A stretch of 39,474 nt of DNA from Kiritimatiellia bacterium. Its GTDB lineage: Bacteria; Verrucomicrobiota; Kiritimatiellia; SLAD01. Under the pieces are notes generated by a model. It searched no databases. It was not told the DNA's origin and was given only the letters and a program-made list of their open reading frames with translations. The DNA lies in the NCBI GenBank assembly GCA_007136425.1, contig SLGY01000176.1, forward strand, positions 1 through 39,474. Reading direction: 5' to 3'. Shown one piece after another: positions 17,093 through 28,499 of this stretch (position 1 is its first letter; each line of letters opens with the position of its first letter). The translations under genes and the position numbers were made by a program.

Positions 17093-18265
17093 TCAAACCA
17101 AGCATTGAACCGCAGCGAGACCATCGTGTCTAGCGATTTCATCGAGCGGCCCGCGCATATCCGGGGCAATGAATCGGTCGGGATCGTTCAAGTAGTTCGG
17201 ATATACGGTCAACCGTTCCTGCAAAGAGCATCCTTCCTGTTCGGTGACTTCCCGTAAGCGCGCGATCTGCGGCCAGGCGCGTTCGGGGTTGATGAAGTCC
17301 CGGGTCAACGGGGAAACGCCGCCCCAATCATTGATCCCCGCGCGCACGTACGGGCCGAACGCTTCTTCCAGATTCGGCGGCGCCTGCAGGCTGATCCCCG
17401 GATCGAGCACCAACCGCGCCGCAGCCAGCGTGCGCAACATGTCTTCCTGCGTCGGCTCCGGATGGTGCGCCATCGGAATGTCCGGTTTGGCTCGGAAATT
17501 CTGCACGATGACTTCCTGAATATGGCCGTACTTCCGGTGAATCTCGTTGATCGCCAGCAGGGACTCGATCCGTTCCTCCCACGTCTCGCCGATACCGATG
17601 AGTATCCCGGTCGTGAACGGCACGCCGAGTTTGCCCGCGCGTTCCAGCGTGCGCAGACGTTGCACCGGTACCTTGTCGGGGCAAGCGTGGTGCGGCATGC
17701 CCTTTTGGGTCAGGCGCCGGCTGACGTTCTCCACCATGATCCCCATGCTGCCGGTCACGCGTTTGAGCCGGGCCAGCTCTTCTTCGTTCATCGTGCCCGG
17801 GTTCGCGTGCGGGATCAGTCCCGTCTCGCGCACAACCCGCTCGCACATATCGCGCAGGTAATCGATGGTCCGCGTATAACCGAGTTCGGCCAGCGCGTCG
17901 CGCGCTTCCTGATACCGCAACTCGGGTTTTTCTCCGAGGCTGAACAACGCCTCCTTGCAACCGAGCGCCCGGCCCTGTCGCGCCACGGTCAACACTTCGT
18001 CCGGCGCCATATAGCGCGCGAGCGGCGAGCCGGGACGACGGACGAACGTGCAATACCCGCAATCATCGCGGCACAGGTGGGTCAGGGGGATGAAGACCTT
18101 GCGCGAATACGTAACCGTGCGCCCCCAATGCCGGTCCCGCAAGGCGGCGGCTTCGCCCATCAGCTCCTCCAGAGCCCGGCGCGCCAAGTCATCGATGAAC
18201 GGCCCGGAAGCCCGTTCTGTTACACCCTCCGCTTCATGACTTCGCCGCGGCGTTCGGGAACGCAT
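17093..18265 (-). CDS. cofG: 7,8-didemethyl-8-hydroxy-5-deazariboflavin synthase (Fo synthase subunit 1)
   Basis: 390 residues from the ATG at 18265, two bases after the upstream LLM stop. The ORF-track start (18334) lies inside that gene. It is the radical-SAM partner of CofH and closes the deazaflavin ring to give Fo. Motifs: SRKVFIPLTHLCRDDCGYCTF (Cx3Cx2C), GCKEALFSLGEKPE, HANPGTMNEEELARLK, GVPFTTGILIGIGETWEERI, QNFRAKPDIPMAHHPEP and NDWGGVSPLTRDFINPERAWP. No strong ribosome site is seen, so it probably depends on coupling to the preceding gene. A 109-base gap separates it from cofH. Confidence 0.94.
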   Translation of the reverse strand: MRSRTPRRSHEAEGVTERASGPFIDDLARRALEELMGEAAALRDRHWGRTVTYSRKVFIPLTHLCRDDCGYCTFVRRPGSPLARYMAPDEVLTVARQGRALGCKEALFSLGEKPELRYQEARDALAELGYTRTIDYLRDMCERVVRETGLIPHANPGTMNEEELARLKRVTGSMGIMVENVSRRLTQKGMPHHACPDKVPVQRLRTLERAGKLGVPFTTGILIGIGETWEERIESLLAINEIHRKYGHIQEVIVQNFRAKPDIPMAHHPEPTQEDMLRTLAAARLVLDPGISLQAPPNLEEAFGPYVRAGINDWGGVSPLTRDFINPERAWPQIARLREVTEQEGCSLQERLTVYPNYLNDPDRFIAPDMRGPLDEIARHDGLAAVQCLV

Positions 18266-18267
18266 AA

Positions 18268-19263
18268 TTACTTTCTGAGCGCGGGAATGATCTCGTTGAC
18301 GTAGGTTTCCACAATCTTCTCTTCTTCTTCGCACATCAGATAGATTACAAACTGGTTCAAGCCCACGTCGCGCAACGCCTTGAGCTTCTCAATCTGCATC
18401 TCCGCCGGACCGAGCACGGAAAAGCTGTCGACCACGTCCGACGTGACCCAGTCAAGATGATCGGAATCCTTGTCGGCGTGCTGCTTGTAATCATAGCCCG
18501 TCCGTCCCTCGATGGCCTTGAGCAGATTGTCCGGGACTCCGATGGATTGGTTCTTGATCAGATCGGCAATGTGATTGCCCACCATGCCGGGAAACCAGCG
18601 ACACTGTTCGCGGCATTTATCCAGATCGTCGGATACAAAAACCGGCGCGGCAGCCATGTATTGAATCTCAGACGGATCACGCCCCACCTCTTCGGCGCCG
18701 GCCTTGACCTGGTCGATGAACCAGGTGATCAGGCTCGGCTCGGCGATCTGCAACACAATCCCATCCGCTAACGGCGCGCACGCCCGCAACACCTTTGGTC
18801 CGTAGCCGGCAAGCCACATGGGCAGTTTATAGTCCGGATTCGCCCACGGCAATTGCACGTCCACGCCGTCCACCTGTACCGTGCCGCCTTCGGCCAGGGT
18901 CTTGAGATCCTCCGAATACTGCATCATCCGCTTGATGGTCGTGGGCGGCTTGCCCATCATCCGGCGCGAACTGTCTCCGCGCCCCATGCCGCAAACCATA
19001 CGCCCTTCGGACACGATATTCAGCGTGGCAAAAATGCTGGCCGCCAGATCCACCGAGCGCGGGCCGGGATTGGTGACGAGCGGGCCGAGCTTTACACGCT
19101 TGGTGTTCGCCGCGATCACGCCCAGCATGTTAAAGGCTTCCTTCCACAATACGTGCGAATCAAAGGTCCAGACGTAGTCGAATCCGCCCTCCTCCGCCGT
19201 CTGCGCGAGACGAATGGTGCGTTGGACGTCAATATCCCCCTTGAAGCAGATGCCAAATTCCAT
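18268..19263 (-). CDS. LLM-class F420-dependent oxidoreductase (CPS_4043-like)
   Basis: 331 residues from the ATG at 19263, supported by GGAAGG 7 bases upstream and by the family opening MEFGICFKGDID. Other motifs: TFDSHVLWKEAFNMLGVIAA, LGPLVTNPGPRSVDLAASIF, GRMVCGMGRGDSSRRMMG and LPMWLAGYGPKVLRACAPLA. The opening and GRGDSS segment resemble the TIGR03842 group of predicted F420 oxidoreductases. It is the first gene of the F420 transcript, so cofactor and user are encoded together. It shares only about 25% of visible motif positions with the Mer-like paralogue downstream, so this is not a recent duplication. Substrate unknown. Confidence 0.85.
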   Translation of the reverse strand: MEFGICFKGDIDVQRTIRLAQTAEEGGFDYVWTFDSHVLWKEAFNMLGVIAANTKRVKLGPLVTNPGPRSVDLAASIFATLNIVSEGRMVCGMGRGDSSRRMMGKPPTTIKRMMQYSEDLKTLAEGGTVQVDGVDVQLPWANPDYKLPMWLAGYGPKVLRACAPLADGIVLQIAEPSLITWFIDQVKAGAEEVGRDPSEIQYMAAAPVFVSDDLDKCREQCRWFPGMVGNHIADLIKNQSIGVPDNLLKAIEGRTGYDYKQHADKDSDHLDWVTSDVVDSFSVLGPAEMQIEKLKALRDVGLNQFVIYLMCEEEEKIVETYVNEIIPALRK

Positions 19264-19415
19264 GAGAAGACCTTCCTTGTTATTCCAATGGGTTACTCCG
19301 CTGTTCCTCCAAGCAAACCATAGAGTATCAATCAAGCCCCCCATCACGTCAATACGGAAGTCAGCGCAGGGATATGGCCCTTGTCCCGCCGCACGAGTTG
19401 TCGTATCCTTTCCGT

Positions 19416-20231
19416 ATGTGGGATTCGCTCATCGTGCTCGTACGCGTCGTTGCCTTGGTCTACATCGGCCTGGTCTTGGTACTGGCCGGCTGCCAGCGCG
19501 CCATGATCTATTATCCCGCACGCGCGTCGGAATCCGAAGCGATGGTCACGGCCGCCGGCGAGGGCATGAGCCCATGGCGGAACGACGACGGGGATATTAT
19601 CGGCTGGCGCTCACGTACGGCGTCCGATGACGCCGACGCGATATTGATCTTCCACGGAAACGCCGGCTTCGCCGCGCATCGGGGCTACTTTGCCAGAGGA
19701 TTATATCCCGAGTTCACCGTCTATATTTTTGAATACCCGGGCTACGGCACGCGCAGCGGCAGGCCTTCCGAACCGAACTTTTATGCCGCCGCCGAAGACG
19801 CGGTGAAACAGTTGAGCGATGAACACGACGGCCGCATCTTTCTCGGCGGCGAATCGCTCGGCAGCGGGGTGGCCACCTATCTTGCCGGCACGCAACCCGA
19901 TCACATCGCCGGCCTTTTCCTGGTCACGCCGTTTACCAGCCTGGTGGACGTGGCGCGCAGTCATTACCCGATCTTTCCCGTGCGCTGGCTGATGCGCGAC
20001 CGGTATGAGAGCGCCCGGCACCTCGAAAACTATGAGGGGCCCGTCGCAATTCTGGTCGCCGGACGCGACGAAATCGTGCCCGCGAAGTTCGGACAGAAAC
20101 TATACGACGGTTACGACGGCCCCAAACGCATCTGGAATCAGGAAGACCGCACACACAACACGCTCGACTACGGCGCGCAAAGCCCGTGGTGGGACGAAGT
20201 CGTCACCTTCCTCACCCGGACGACGGAGTGA
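19416..20231 (+). CDS. Alpha/beta hydrolase lipoprotein
   Basis: 271 residues from the ATG at 19416. The ORF-track ATG at 19374 would put 14 residues ahead of the signal peptide. The N-terminus LVRVVALVYIGLVLVLAGCQ ends in a lipobox (LAGC), so the protein is probably a lipid-anchored envelope enzyme. The hydrolase core has the oxyanion region LIFHGNAGFAAHRG, nucleophile elbow GGESLGSGVA (Ser), Asp in VAGRDEIVPA and His in EDRTHNTLDY, so the triad is complete. It resembles the BEM46/YfhR-like group of serine hydrolases. The gene is divergent from the F420 cluster and convergent with valS. Confidence 0.82.
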   Translation: MWDSLIVLVRVVALVYIGLVLVLAGCQRAMIYYPARASESEAMVTAAGEGMSPWRNDDGDIIGWRSRTASDDADAILIFHGNAGFAAHRGYFARGLYPEFTVYIFEYPGYGTRSGRPSEPNFYAAAEDAVKQLSDEHDGRIFLGGESLGSGVATYLAGTQPDHIAGLFLVTPFTSLVDVARSHYPIFPVRWLMRDRYESARHLENYEGPVAILVAGRDEIVPAKFGQKLYDGYDGPKRIWNQEDRTHNTLDYGAQSPWWDEVVTFLTRTTE

Positions 20232-20282
20232 CGCCGGGTTTCTGTTGGCATTCGGGTATGAGTGGATAAAGAGTGTGCGCGT

Positions 20283-22994
<2,712 letters not shown>

Positions 22995-23000
22995 GGGCCC

Positions 23001-24596
23001 TCACGCGTCCGGCGCTTCACCTTTCTGTTCGTCCAGAAACATCTTGTACTCGACGCTGTCCACGAGCGCTTCCCAGGAGGCTTCGATGATGTTTTCGGAC
23101 ACGCCGACGGTGCTCCACGTCTCCTTCCCGTCGGTGGACTCAATCAACACGCGCGTCTTGGCCGCCGTATGCTCTTCCGGATCCAGGATACGCACGCGAT
23201 AATCCGTCAACACCACGTCCGCGATCTGCGGATAGAACCGGATCAACGCCTTGCGCAACGCGCCGTCGAGCGCATTGACGGGGCCGTCTCCTTCCGAAAC
23301 GGTGTGCTCGCTGACGCCATCCACCTCCAGCTTAACGGTCGCCTCGCTCCGGCACGGGCTGCCGGCGTCGTTCTTCTCGGCGATGACCCGGAACCCTTCC
23401 AAACCGAAGAACGGACGATGCGCTTTCAGCACCTTCTGGATCAACAACTTGAACGAGGCCTCGGCGGCCTCGAACTCGTAGCCTTCCTTTTCGAGCCGTT
23501 CCAGTTCGCGCAGAATTTCCTTCACTTCCGGCGAGGTCTTGTCGACCTTGAAATTCATCTCGACGGCCTTGAGAAACACATTGCTCGCTCCCGACAACTC
23601 GGAGATGAGCACGCGCCGCCGGTTGCCGACCTGTTCGGGATCGACATGTTCGAAACTGTGCGGATTCTTCCGGATCCCGTCCACGTGCATGCCCGCCTTG
23701 TGCGCAAATGCGCTGTCACCCACGAACGGCGCCTTCTGCCACGGGCGCTGATTCGACAGCTCGTTCACGAACTGCGAAACATCGCGCAACTGTTTGAGCG
23801 ACTCATCGCCGTCCCGCAAGCAGGAATATCCCAGCTTCAGCATGAGATTCGGGATGATGGATACGAGATTGGCGTTGCCGCAACGTTCGCCGAACCCGTT
23901 GACGGTGCCCTGAACATGTACGGCCCCCGCCCGAACGGCTTCCAACGAATTGGCGACCCCCAGCTCGGAATCGTTATGCGTATGGATGCCCAGCGGTGTG
24001 TCGAACGCCGCGCACAGCCCCTTCACAATGTCATGGACCTCGTGCGGCAACGTGCCGCCATTGGTATCGCACGGCACGATCATATCCGCGCCCGCTTCGG
24101 CCGCGGCGCGCAGCGTGGCTACGGCGTAGTCCGGGTCGTCTTTGTACCCGTCAAAGAAGTGTTCGGCGTCGTAGATGACCTCCTTGCCCCGTTCCTTGAA
24201 GTAACGGACGGAATCGGCCACCATCGCGATATTCTCTTCCGGCGTGGTGCGCAACACATCCCGCACATGCAATTTCCAGCTCTTGCCGAAAAAGGTGACC
24301 ACGGGCGTGTCCGCCTCCATCAACGCCAGTACGCCGGGATCCTCGCCCACGGCGATATTGGCGCGGCGCGTGCTGCCGAAGGCCGCCACTTTCGCGTGGG
24401 TCAGATTACACCCTTTGATCTCGCGAAAGAAGGCCATGTCCCGGGGATTCGACGCGGCGTATCCGCCCTCGATATAGTCCACTCCGAACGCGTCAAGTCG
24501 TTCGGCCACGCGCAATTTGCCCGGCGCCGAGAAGGCGATTCCCTCGCCCTGGGTCCCGTCGCGCAACGTGGTATCGTATATGGCTATCTTTTTCAT
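23001..24596 (-). CDS. cimA: (R)-citramalate synthase
   Basis: 531 residues. The enzyme condenses pyruvate and acetyl-CoA to citramalate, giving 2-oxobutanoate for isoleucine without threonine deaminase. The N-terminal DRE-TIM barrel opens with IYDTTLRDGTQGEGIAFS, and metal ligands appear in GIHTHNDSELGVANSL. The CimA-type EGGYAASNPRD segment separates it from 2-isopropylmalate synthase, which has a different strand here. The C-terminal regulatory domain (about 385-515) contains VKLEVDGVSEHTVSEGDGPV and is probably the isoleucine-feedback site. It lies between lysC and valS in the hom operon. Confidence 0.93.
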   Translation of the reverse strand: MKKIAIYDTTLRDGTQGEGIAFSAPGKLRVAERLDAFGVDYIEGGYAASNPRDMAFFREIKGCNLTHAKVAAFGSTRRANIAVGEDPGVLALMEADTPVVTFFGKSWKLHVRDVLRTTPEENIAMVADSVRYFKERGKEVIYDAEHFFDGYKDDPDYAVATLRAAAEAGADMIVPCDTNGGTLPHEVHDIVKGLCAAFDTPLGIHTHNDSELGVANSLEAVRAGAVHVQGTVNGFGERCGNANLVSIIPNLMLKLGYSCLRDGDESLKQLRDVSQFVNELSNQRPWQKAPFVGDSAFAHKAGMHVDGIRKNPHSFEHVDPEQVGNRRRVLISELSGASNVFLKAVEMNFKVDKTSPEVKEILRELERLEKEGYEFEAAEASFKLLIQKVLKAHRPFFGLEGFRVIAEKNDAGSPCRSEATVKLEVDGVSEHTVSEGDGPVNALDGALRKALIRFYPQIADVVLTDYRVRILDPEEHTAAKTRVLIESTDGKETWSTVGVSENIIEASWEALVDSVEYKMFLDEQKGEAPDA

Positions 24597-24647
24597 TATC
24601 CGCCTGTTCGTTCGTCCGTGAAAACGCGCGCCGCACCGAGCGGGGCG

Positions 24648-25877
24648 TCAGGCCGTTCCGTTGACCTGGTCCAGTTTGAATGCATCGTGCAACACCTGCG
24701 CAGCCTGATCGGCGTAGGCGCTGCGGATCACCACTGAAATCTTGATTTCAGAAGTGGAAATCATCTCAACATTGATCTTGTTTTCGGACAGCGCCTCGAA
24801 CATCTGATAGGCGATCCCCGAATGACTCCGCATACCGACCCCGACAATGCTGACCTTGGCGATGTCCACGTCGTAGGACGCGCCGGCCGCGCCGACGATT
24901 TCGAGCAACCCGTCCACGGCGGTGCGTGTGCGGTTGATTTCATCGCGCGGCACGGTGAACGTCATGTCCGTGTGCCCCTGCTCGCTGACGTTCTGCACGA
25001 TCATATCCACGTTCACGTTCGCCGACGCCAATTCCTTGAACAACGTCGCCGCCACACCGGGCCGGTCCGGTACCCGTTGAATCGTTACCTTGGCCTGGTT
25101 CTTGTCCGCAGCCACGCCTCGCACCACAATGTCTTCCATATCTTCCACCTCTTCTTTTACGACCGTACCCGGCATGCGTTCGAAGCTGGTCAACACTTCC
25201 AGTTCCACGCCGTATTTCTTGGCGAATTCGACGGACCGGGATTGCAGGACCTTAGCACCCAGGCTGGCCATTTCCAACATTTCATCATACGCGACCGTGT
25301 CGAGCTTCCGCGCCCGCTTCACCACACGCGGATCGGCGGTGTACACGCCGTCCACGTCCGTAAAGATTTGACAGCGATCGGCCTTCAACGCCGCCGCCAA
25401 CGCCACGGCCGTCGTGTCCGAGCCGCCGCGTCCCAATGTGGCGATGTCGCCGGTCGGCGACAGTCCCTGGAAACCGCACACGATCACAATGCGCCCTTTA
25501 CGCAGGTTGTCCACGATGCGATCCGGCTGGATCGACAGGATTTTGGCCTTCGTATGCGCCGCGTCCGTTGCGATCCCCGCCTGCGGCCCCGTCAAGGACA
25601 CCGCCTCCGCGCCCAGCGCGTGCAACGCCATGGCGAGAATCGACACGGAAACCTGTTCCCCCGTGGACAGCAGCATGTCCATCTCGCGCTCGGCCGGCTG
25701 CGGATTGACCTGCTTGGACAGGTTAATGAGATTGTCGGTCGTCTTCCCCATCGCGCTCAGCACGACCACGACGGAATGGCCTTCCTTTTTCGTGTCGTAT
25801 ACGCGTTGCGCCACCCGTTGCATGCATTCCGCGTCCGCCACGGAACTGCCCCCGAATTTTTGTACATAGGTCGCCAT
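24648..25877 (-). CDS. lysC: Aspartate kinase
   Basis: 409 residues, monofunctional aspartokinase. It phosphorylates aspartate as the first step to lysine, threonine, methionine and diaminopimelate. Kinase motifs: YVQKFGGSSVADAE at the start, STGEQVSVSILAMAL, GRGGSDTTAVALAAALKAD and FTDVDGVYTADPRVV. Two C-terminal ACT domains (about 265-409) include VTIQRVPDRPGVAATLFKEL and VSIVGVGMRSHSGIAYQMFE, expected to sense lysine or threonine. It lies 8 bases after the mutase-like gene. An internal start giving a beta subunit, known in Gram-positives, is not obvious. Confidence 0.96.
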   Translation of the reverse strand: MATYVQKFGGSSVADAECMQRVAQRVYDTKKEGHSVVVVLSAMGKTTDNLINLSKQVNPQPAEREMDMLLSTGEQVSVSILAMALHALGAEAVSLTGPQAGIATDAAHTKAKILSIQPDRIVDNLRKGRIVIVCGFQGLSPTGDIATLGRGGSDTTAVALAAALKADRCQIFTDVDGVYTADPRVVKRARKLDTVAYDEMLEMASLGAKVLQSRSVEFAKKYGVELEVLTSFERMPGTVVKEEVEDMEDIVVRGVAADKNQAKVTIQRVPDRPGVAATLFKELASANVNVDMIVQNVSEQGHTDMTFTVPRDEINRTRTAVDGLLEIVGAAGASYDVDIAKVSIVGVGMRSHSGIAYQMFEALSENKINVEMISTSEIKISVVIRSAYADQAAQVLHDAFKLDQVNGTA

Positions 25878-25885
25878 ACCCGTGC

Positions 25886-27064
25886 CTACTCCTTCCTCAG
25901 CATATCCAACACTTCGTACCCCCGGACCTTACCCAGGGCCCCTTCCGCGCAGGCCGCCTCATCCCAGTGCCCCACGCCGTCGGGCTCCACGCCTTCGCCC
26001 GACAGAATAAACGGCAGCGGGTCCGGCGCCGCGCGCCCGTCGGTCGATACGACGGCGCCGTCGGTCGTCAATAACACGCGATACGGTTTATGCGCGGCCA
26101 GCAAAGACAGTAACGGTCCCAGCACAAACTGATCCAGCGATTCCAGCGCCCAGACCTTCTCGGCGGCCTCGCCATAACGCCCGCCCGCATACGGCGCCTC
26201 GACGTACACCGCCAACAAATCGTTCTCGCGGAGCGCCTCGACCAGTTCCGGAATCTTGAACGATCCCCGCTTCCCCTTCGCGTCCTGCCACGGATCGAAC
26301 AGGTTGACCACCCGCATCCCGAGCATGACGGCCAAGCCGCGCGCCACCAGGCTTTGCGTAGCCATCACGCCGAACGGATTGTCGGCGTCCGGCTGCAAGG
26401 CCGCTCCGCCGCCCCACGGCCACAACGCGTTGGCCGGATTGTCGCCCAGATCCACCCGCACGTCGTTCACCGGATGGCCCAGCAAAGCCTCGTAAGAACG
26501 CAGCAGAAAATCCCGCGCGAACGCATGTCTTCCCTTGGCCAGCACCCCGGTGTACGCCGCGCCTTCCACATCAAACGGCGATACGGACGCACTGTGCCCG
26601 TCGCGGTCCGCCCGGCATTGCACGATCACCCGGCCCGGCTTGAGCACGTGCAGCGTCACGGCGTCCGACTCGAACTGTGCACGGACCGAATCGGTCAGGG
26701 CTTCCGTCTCCTCCAGGCTCAGCCGGCGCACCTCGCCCCGCGCAAGGCTCGTCCCGTCCATTGTGACGTAATCCGCGCGATAGATCCAATCGCCCGGCTC
26801 CGCCGTAATCCCGGCGCCCAACGCCTCCAGCGGGCCGCGCTGCAAATCGCGCGCGTCGGGCTCGGACACGCCCAGCATCTGGGCCAGACGTGCTTCCGGA
26901 CGATGATCCTCTTCGCGTCGCCCGGGCACAATCAGCCCGCCGCGCCCCGGTACCGCCAATCCCGTACCCTGGGCGCAACGCGCCACCTGCAAAGGCGTAC
27001 GCCCTTCCAGCGGCGGGGCGGCGCGATCCGCCATGCCCTCGTATATGATCATCGCCGTCTTCAT
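25886..27064 (-). CDS. Degenerate ApgM-family (phosphoglycerate-mutase/proposed homoserine-kinase-like) protein
   Basis: 392 residues with the overall ApgM fold. The opening MIIYEGMADRAAPPLEGRTP followed by LQVAR, the middle NALWPWGGGAALQP, then VEAPYAGG and DPLPFIL all align with cofactor-independent mutases. Members near threonine genes were proposed to be homoserine kinases (TIGR02535), and this gene sits between hom and lysC. The catalytic residues look lost. The usual DGMAD reads EGMAD; the GSD nucleophile region has RPEARLAQMLG instead. VEAPDEAGH reads VEAPYAGGR, and the C-terminal Asp-His metal pair reads TTDGAVVSTDG. The reading frame is intact over full length, so this looks like a maintained pseudoenzyme rather than a decaying gene. 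Any kinase or mutase activity is doubtful. Confidence 0.75.
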   Translation of the reverse strand: MKTAMIIYEGMADRAAPPLEGRTPLQVARCAQGTGLAVPGRGGLIVPGRREEDHRPEARLAQMLGVSEPDARDLQRGPLEALGAGITAEPGDWIYRADYVTMDGTSLARGEVRRLSLEETEALTDSVRAQFESDAVTLHVLKPGRVIVQCRADRDGHSASVSPFDVEGAAYTGVLAKGRHAFARDFLLRSYEALLGHPVNDVRVDLGDNPANALWPWGGGAALQPDADNPFGVMATQSLVARGLAVMLGMRVVNLFDPWQDAKGKRGSFKIPELVEALRENDLLAVYVEAPYAGGRYGEAAEKVWALESLDQFVLGPLLSLLAAHKPYRVLLTTDGAVVSTDGRAAPDPLPFILSGEGVEPDGVGHWDEAACAEGALGKVRGYEVLDMLRKE

Positions 27065-27091
27065 GCCAACCCGGCGGCGCGCGCATGCGCC

Positions 27092-28390
27092 TCAGTCAAA
27101 ATCCTCAATCCGATAACGTACCGTCGGCGCGCCCACTTCCGGCAACGCATCTATTTCACGAAGCGCCGCGTGAAAAGCGCCTTCCTCCGCCTGATGCGTC
27201 AATATCACTACCGGCACGTACTCGCCCGAGCGAACTTCCTTCTGCACCACCGACGCAATACTGATCCCGTGCGCGCCGAGTATGTCCGCCACATGCCCGA
27301 ACATGCCGGGCGCGTCTTTCAATGATAAACGAAGATAATACCGCGTCCGCACGGCGTCCGTCGGGCGCAACGCCGGCGTGTCCTGCAACGGCACGAACGC
27401 CGGAACCCGGCCCGGCGTTTGGGCGGCCCGATTACGCGCCGCGTCCGCAATATCGCCGATCACGGCGCTCGCCGTCGGTTCACGACCCGCGCCGCGCCCG
27501 TAATACAGCGTCTCGCCCACCACGTCGCCCGTTACCAGCACGGCATTGTACACCCCGCCGACCGAAGCCAGCATGTGTCCGTGCGGAACCAGCGCCGGAT
27601 GCACGCGCACCTCGATCGCGGCGTCGCCCGCTTTCAGCACTGCCAGCAGCTTGATCCGGTATCCCAATTCGGACGCATACTCGATGTCCATGGCGTCGAT
27701 ATCGCGGATGCCTTCCAACAGCACGTCGCTCATGCGGACGGAACAACCGAACGCCTGCGCGGCCAGGACCACCGCCTTATGAGCCGTGTCCAACCCGTCC
27801 ACGTCCAGACTCGGCTCCGCTTCCGCGTAACCCGCCTCCTGCGCCTCCGCCAGGACCTGGTCGAAAGGCAACAAATCGTCTTCCATACGCGTCAGGATAT
27901 AATTGCATGTACCGTTCAATATGCCGCAGATCTGCGTAATCCGATTGCCCGCAAGCCCCTCGCGCAGCGCGCGGATGATCGGGATCCCGCCGCCCACGCT
28001 GGCCTCGAAAAAGAGATCGGCGCCGTGTTTCCGCGCGGCGTCATAAATTTCGTCGCCGTACTCGGCAAGCAACGCCTTGTTCGCGGTCACCACCGGTTTG
28101 CCCAGAGCCAACGCCTTGAGCGTCAGGTCCCGCGCAACGGTCGTCCCGCCGATCAGTTCCACGACCACATCAATGGAAGGATCCTCGACTACCGCCGCGG
28201 CGTCCTGCGTAAGGATCGATCGGTCCACCGACACCCCGCGATCGCGTTCGAGGTCCACATCCGCAATCGCGCGCAGCGCCAGACGCAGTCCCGTGCGTTC
28301 GGCCAGCAGATCGCCGTTCTTCTGCAACCCTTCCACCACTCCGGCGCCCACCGTGCCGAATCCCAATATGCCCAAGCCGACTTCTTTCAT
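27092..28390 (-). CDS. hom: Homoserine dehydrogenase
   Basis: 432 residues from the ATG at 28390, with GAGAGGA upstream. The ORF-track start at 28504 lies in the leader and would translate through the terminator hairpin. It reduces aspartate semialdehyde to homoserine. NAD(P) loop GILGFGTVGAGVVEGL, catalytic region PVVTANKALLAEYGDEI, FEASVGGGIPIIRALREGLA and GILNGTCNYILTRM are all present. The C-terminal ACT domain contains LRLSLKDAPGMFGHVADILG, the usual threonine-feedback site. It is the first structural gene after the attenuator, followed by the mutase-like gene 27 bases later. Confidence 0.96.
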   Translation of the reverse strand: MKEVGLGILGFGTVGAGVVEGLQKNGDLLAERTGLRLALRAIADVDLERDRGVSVDRSILTQDAAAVVEDPSIDVVVELIGGTTVARDLTLKALALGKPVVTANKALLAEYGDEIYDAARKHGADLFFEASVGGGIPIIRALREGLAGNRITQICGILNGTCNYILTRMEDDLLPFDQVLAEAQEAGYAEAEPSLDVDGLDTAHKAVVLAAQAFGCSVRMSDVLLEGIRDIDAMDIEYASELGYRIKLLAVLKAGDAAIEVRVHPALVPHGHMLASVGGVYNAVLVTGDVVGETLYYGRGAGREPTASAVIGDIADAARNRAAQTPGRVPAFVPLQDTPALRPTDAVRTRYYLRLSLKDAPGMFGHVADILGAHGISIASVVQKEVRSGEYVPVVILTHQAEEGAFHAALREIDALPEVGAPTVRYRIEDFD

Positions 28391-28428
28391 CGCATGTTGT
28401 CCTCTCTTATGCCCGATCACGGCGCACC

Positions 28429-28459
28429 AAAAAAAAGCGCCCCGCAAACTGCGGGGCGC
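28429..28459 (-). terminator. Attenuator terminator hairpin before hom
   Basis: Read on the minus strand, a perfect 10-bp stem GCGCCCCGCA / TGCGGGGCGC with loop GTT is followed at once by eight T (plus-strand A at 28429-28436). This is a textbook intrinsic terminator. It lies 38 bases upstream of the hom start and about 165 bases downstream of the HTH-receiver gene. Together with the leader peptide and antiterminator it is best read as a conditional terminator. It may also end transcription from the upstream gene. Confidence 0.9.
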
Positions 28460-28499
28460 GGTACGCAAGCCTACACCGTCCCCGTCACGGGTTAGCGGT
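28452..28499 (-). promoter_or_regulatory. Pause and antiterminator hairpins of the hom attenuator
   Basis: On the minus strand, region 1 plus region 2 (28475-28499) fold as ACCG-CTAA-CCCG-TGA-CGGG-GA-CGGT. That gives eight base pairs with the leader stop codon in the loop. Region 2 (28475-28484, CGGGGACGGT) can instead pair with region 3 (28452-28462, ACCGCGCCCCG) to make nine pairs. Region 3 includes the left arm of the terminator, so 2:3 excludes both 1:2 and the terminator. This gives the three mutually exclusive folds of ribosome-mediated attenuation. Confidence 0.85.

Noticed and set aside
22995-23000. T-box before valS
   Set aside because: Only 6 bases separate cimA and valS.
23169-26132. 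Long plus-strand ORFs (522 and 436 aa) opposite cimA and lysC
   Set aside because: Antisense shadows; His/Arg-rich mirror sequences without motifs.
27419-28495. 358-aa plus-strand ORF opposite hom
   Set aside because: Antisense shadow that also crosses the attenuator terminator.
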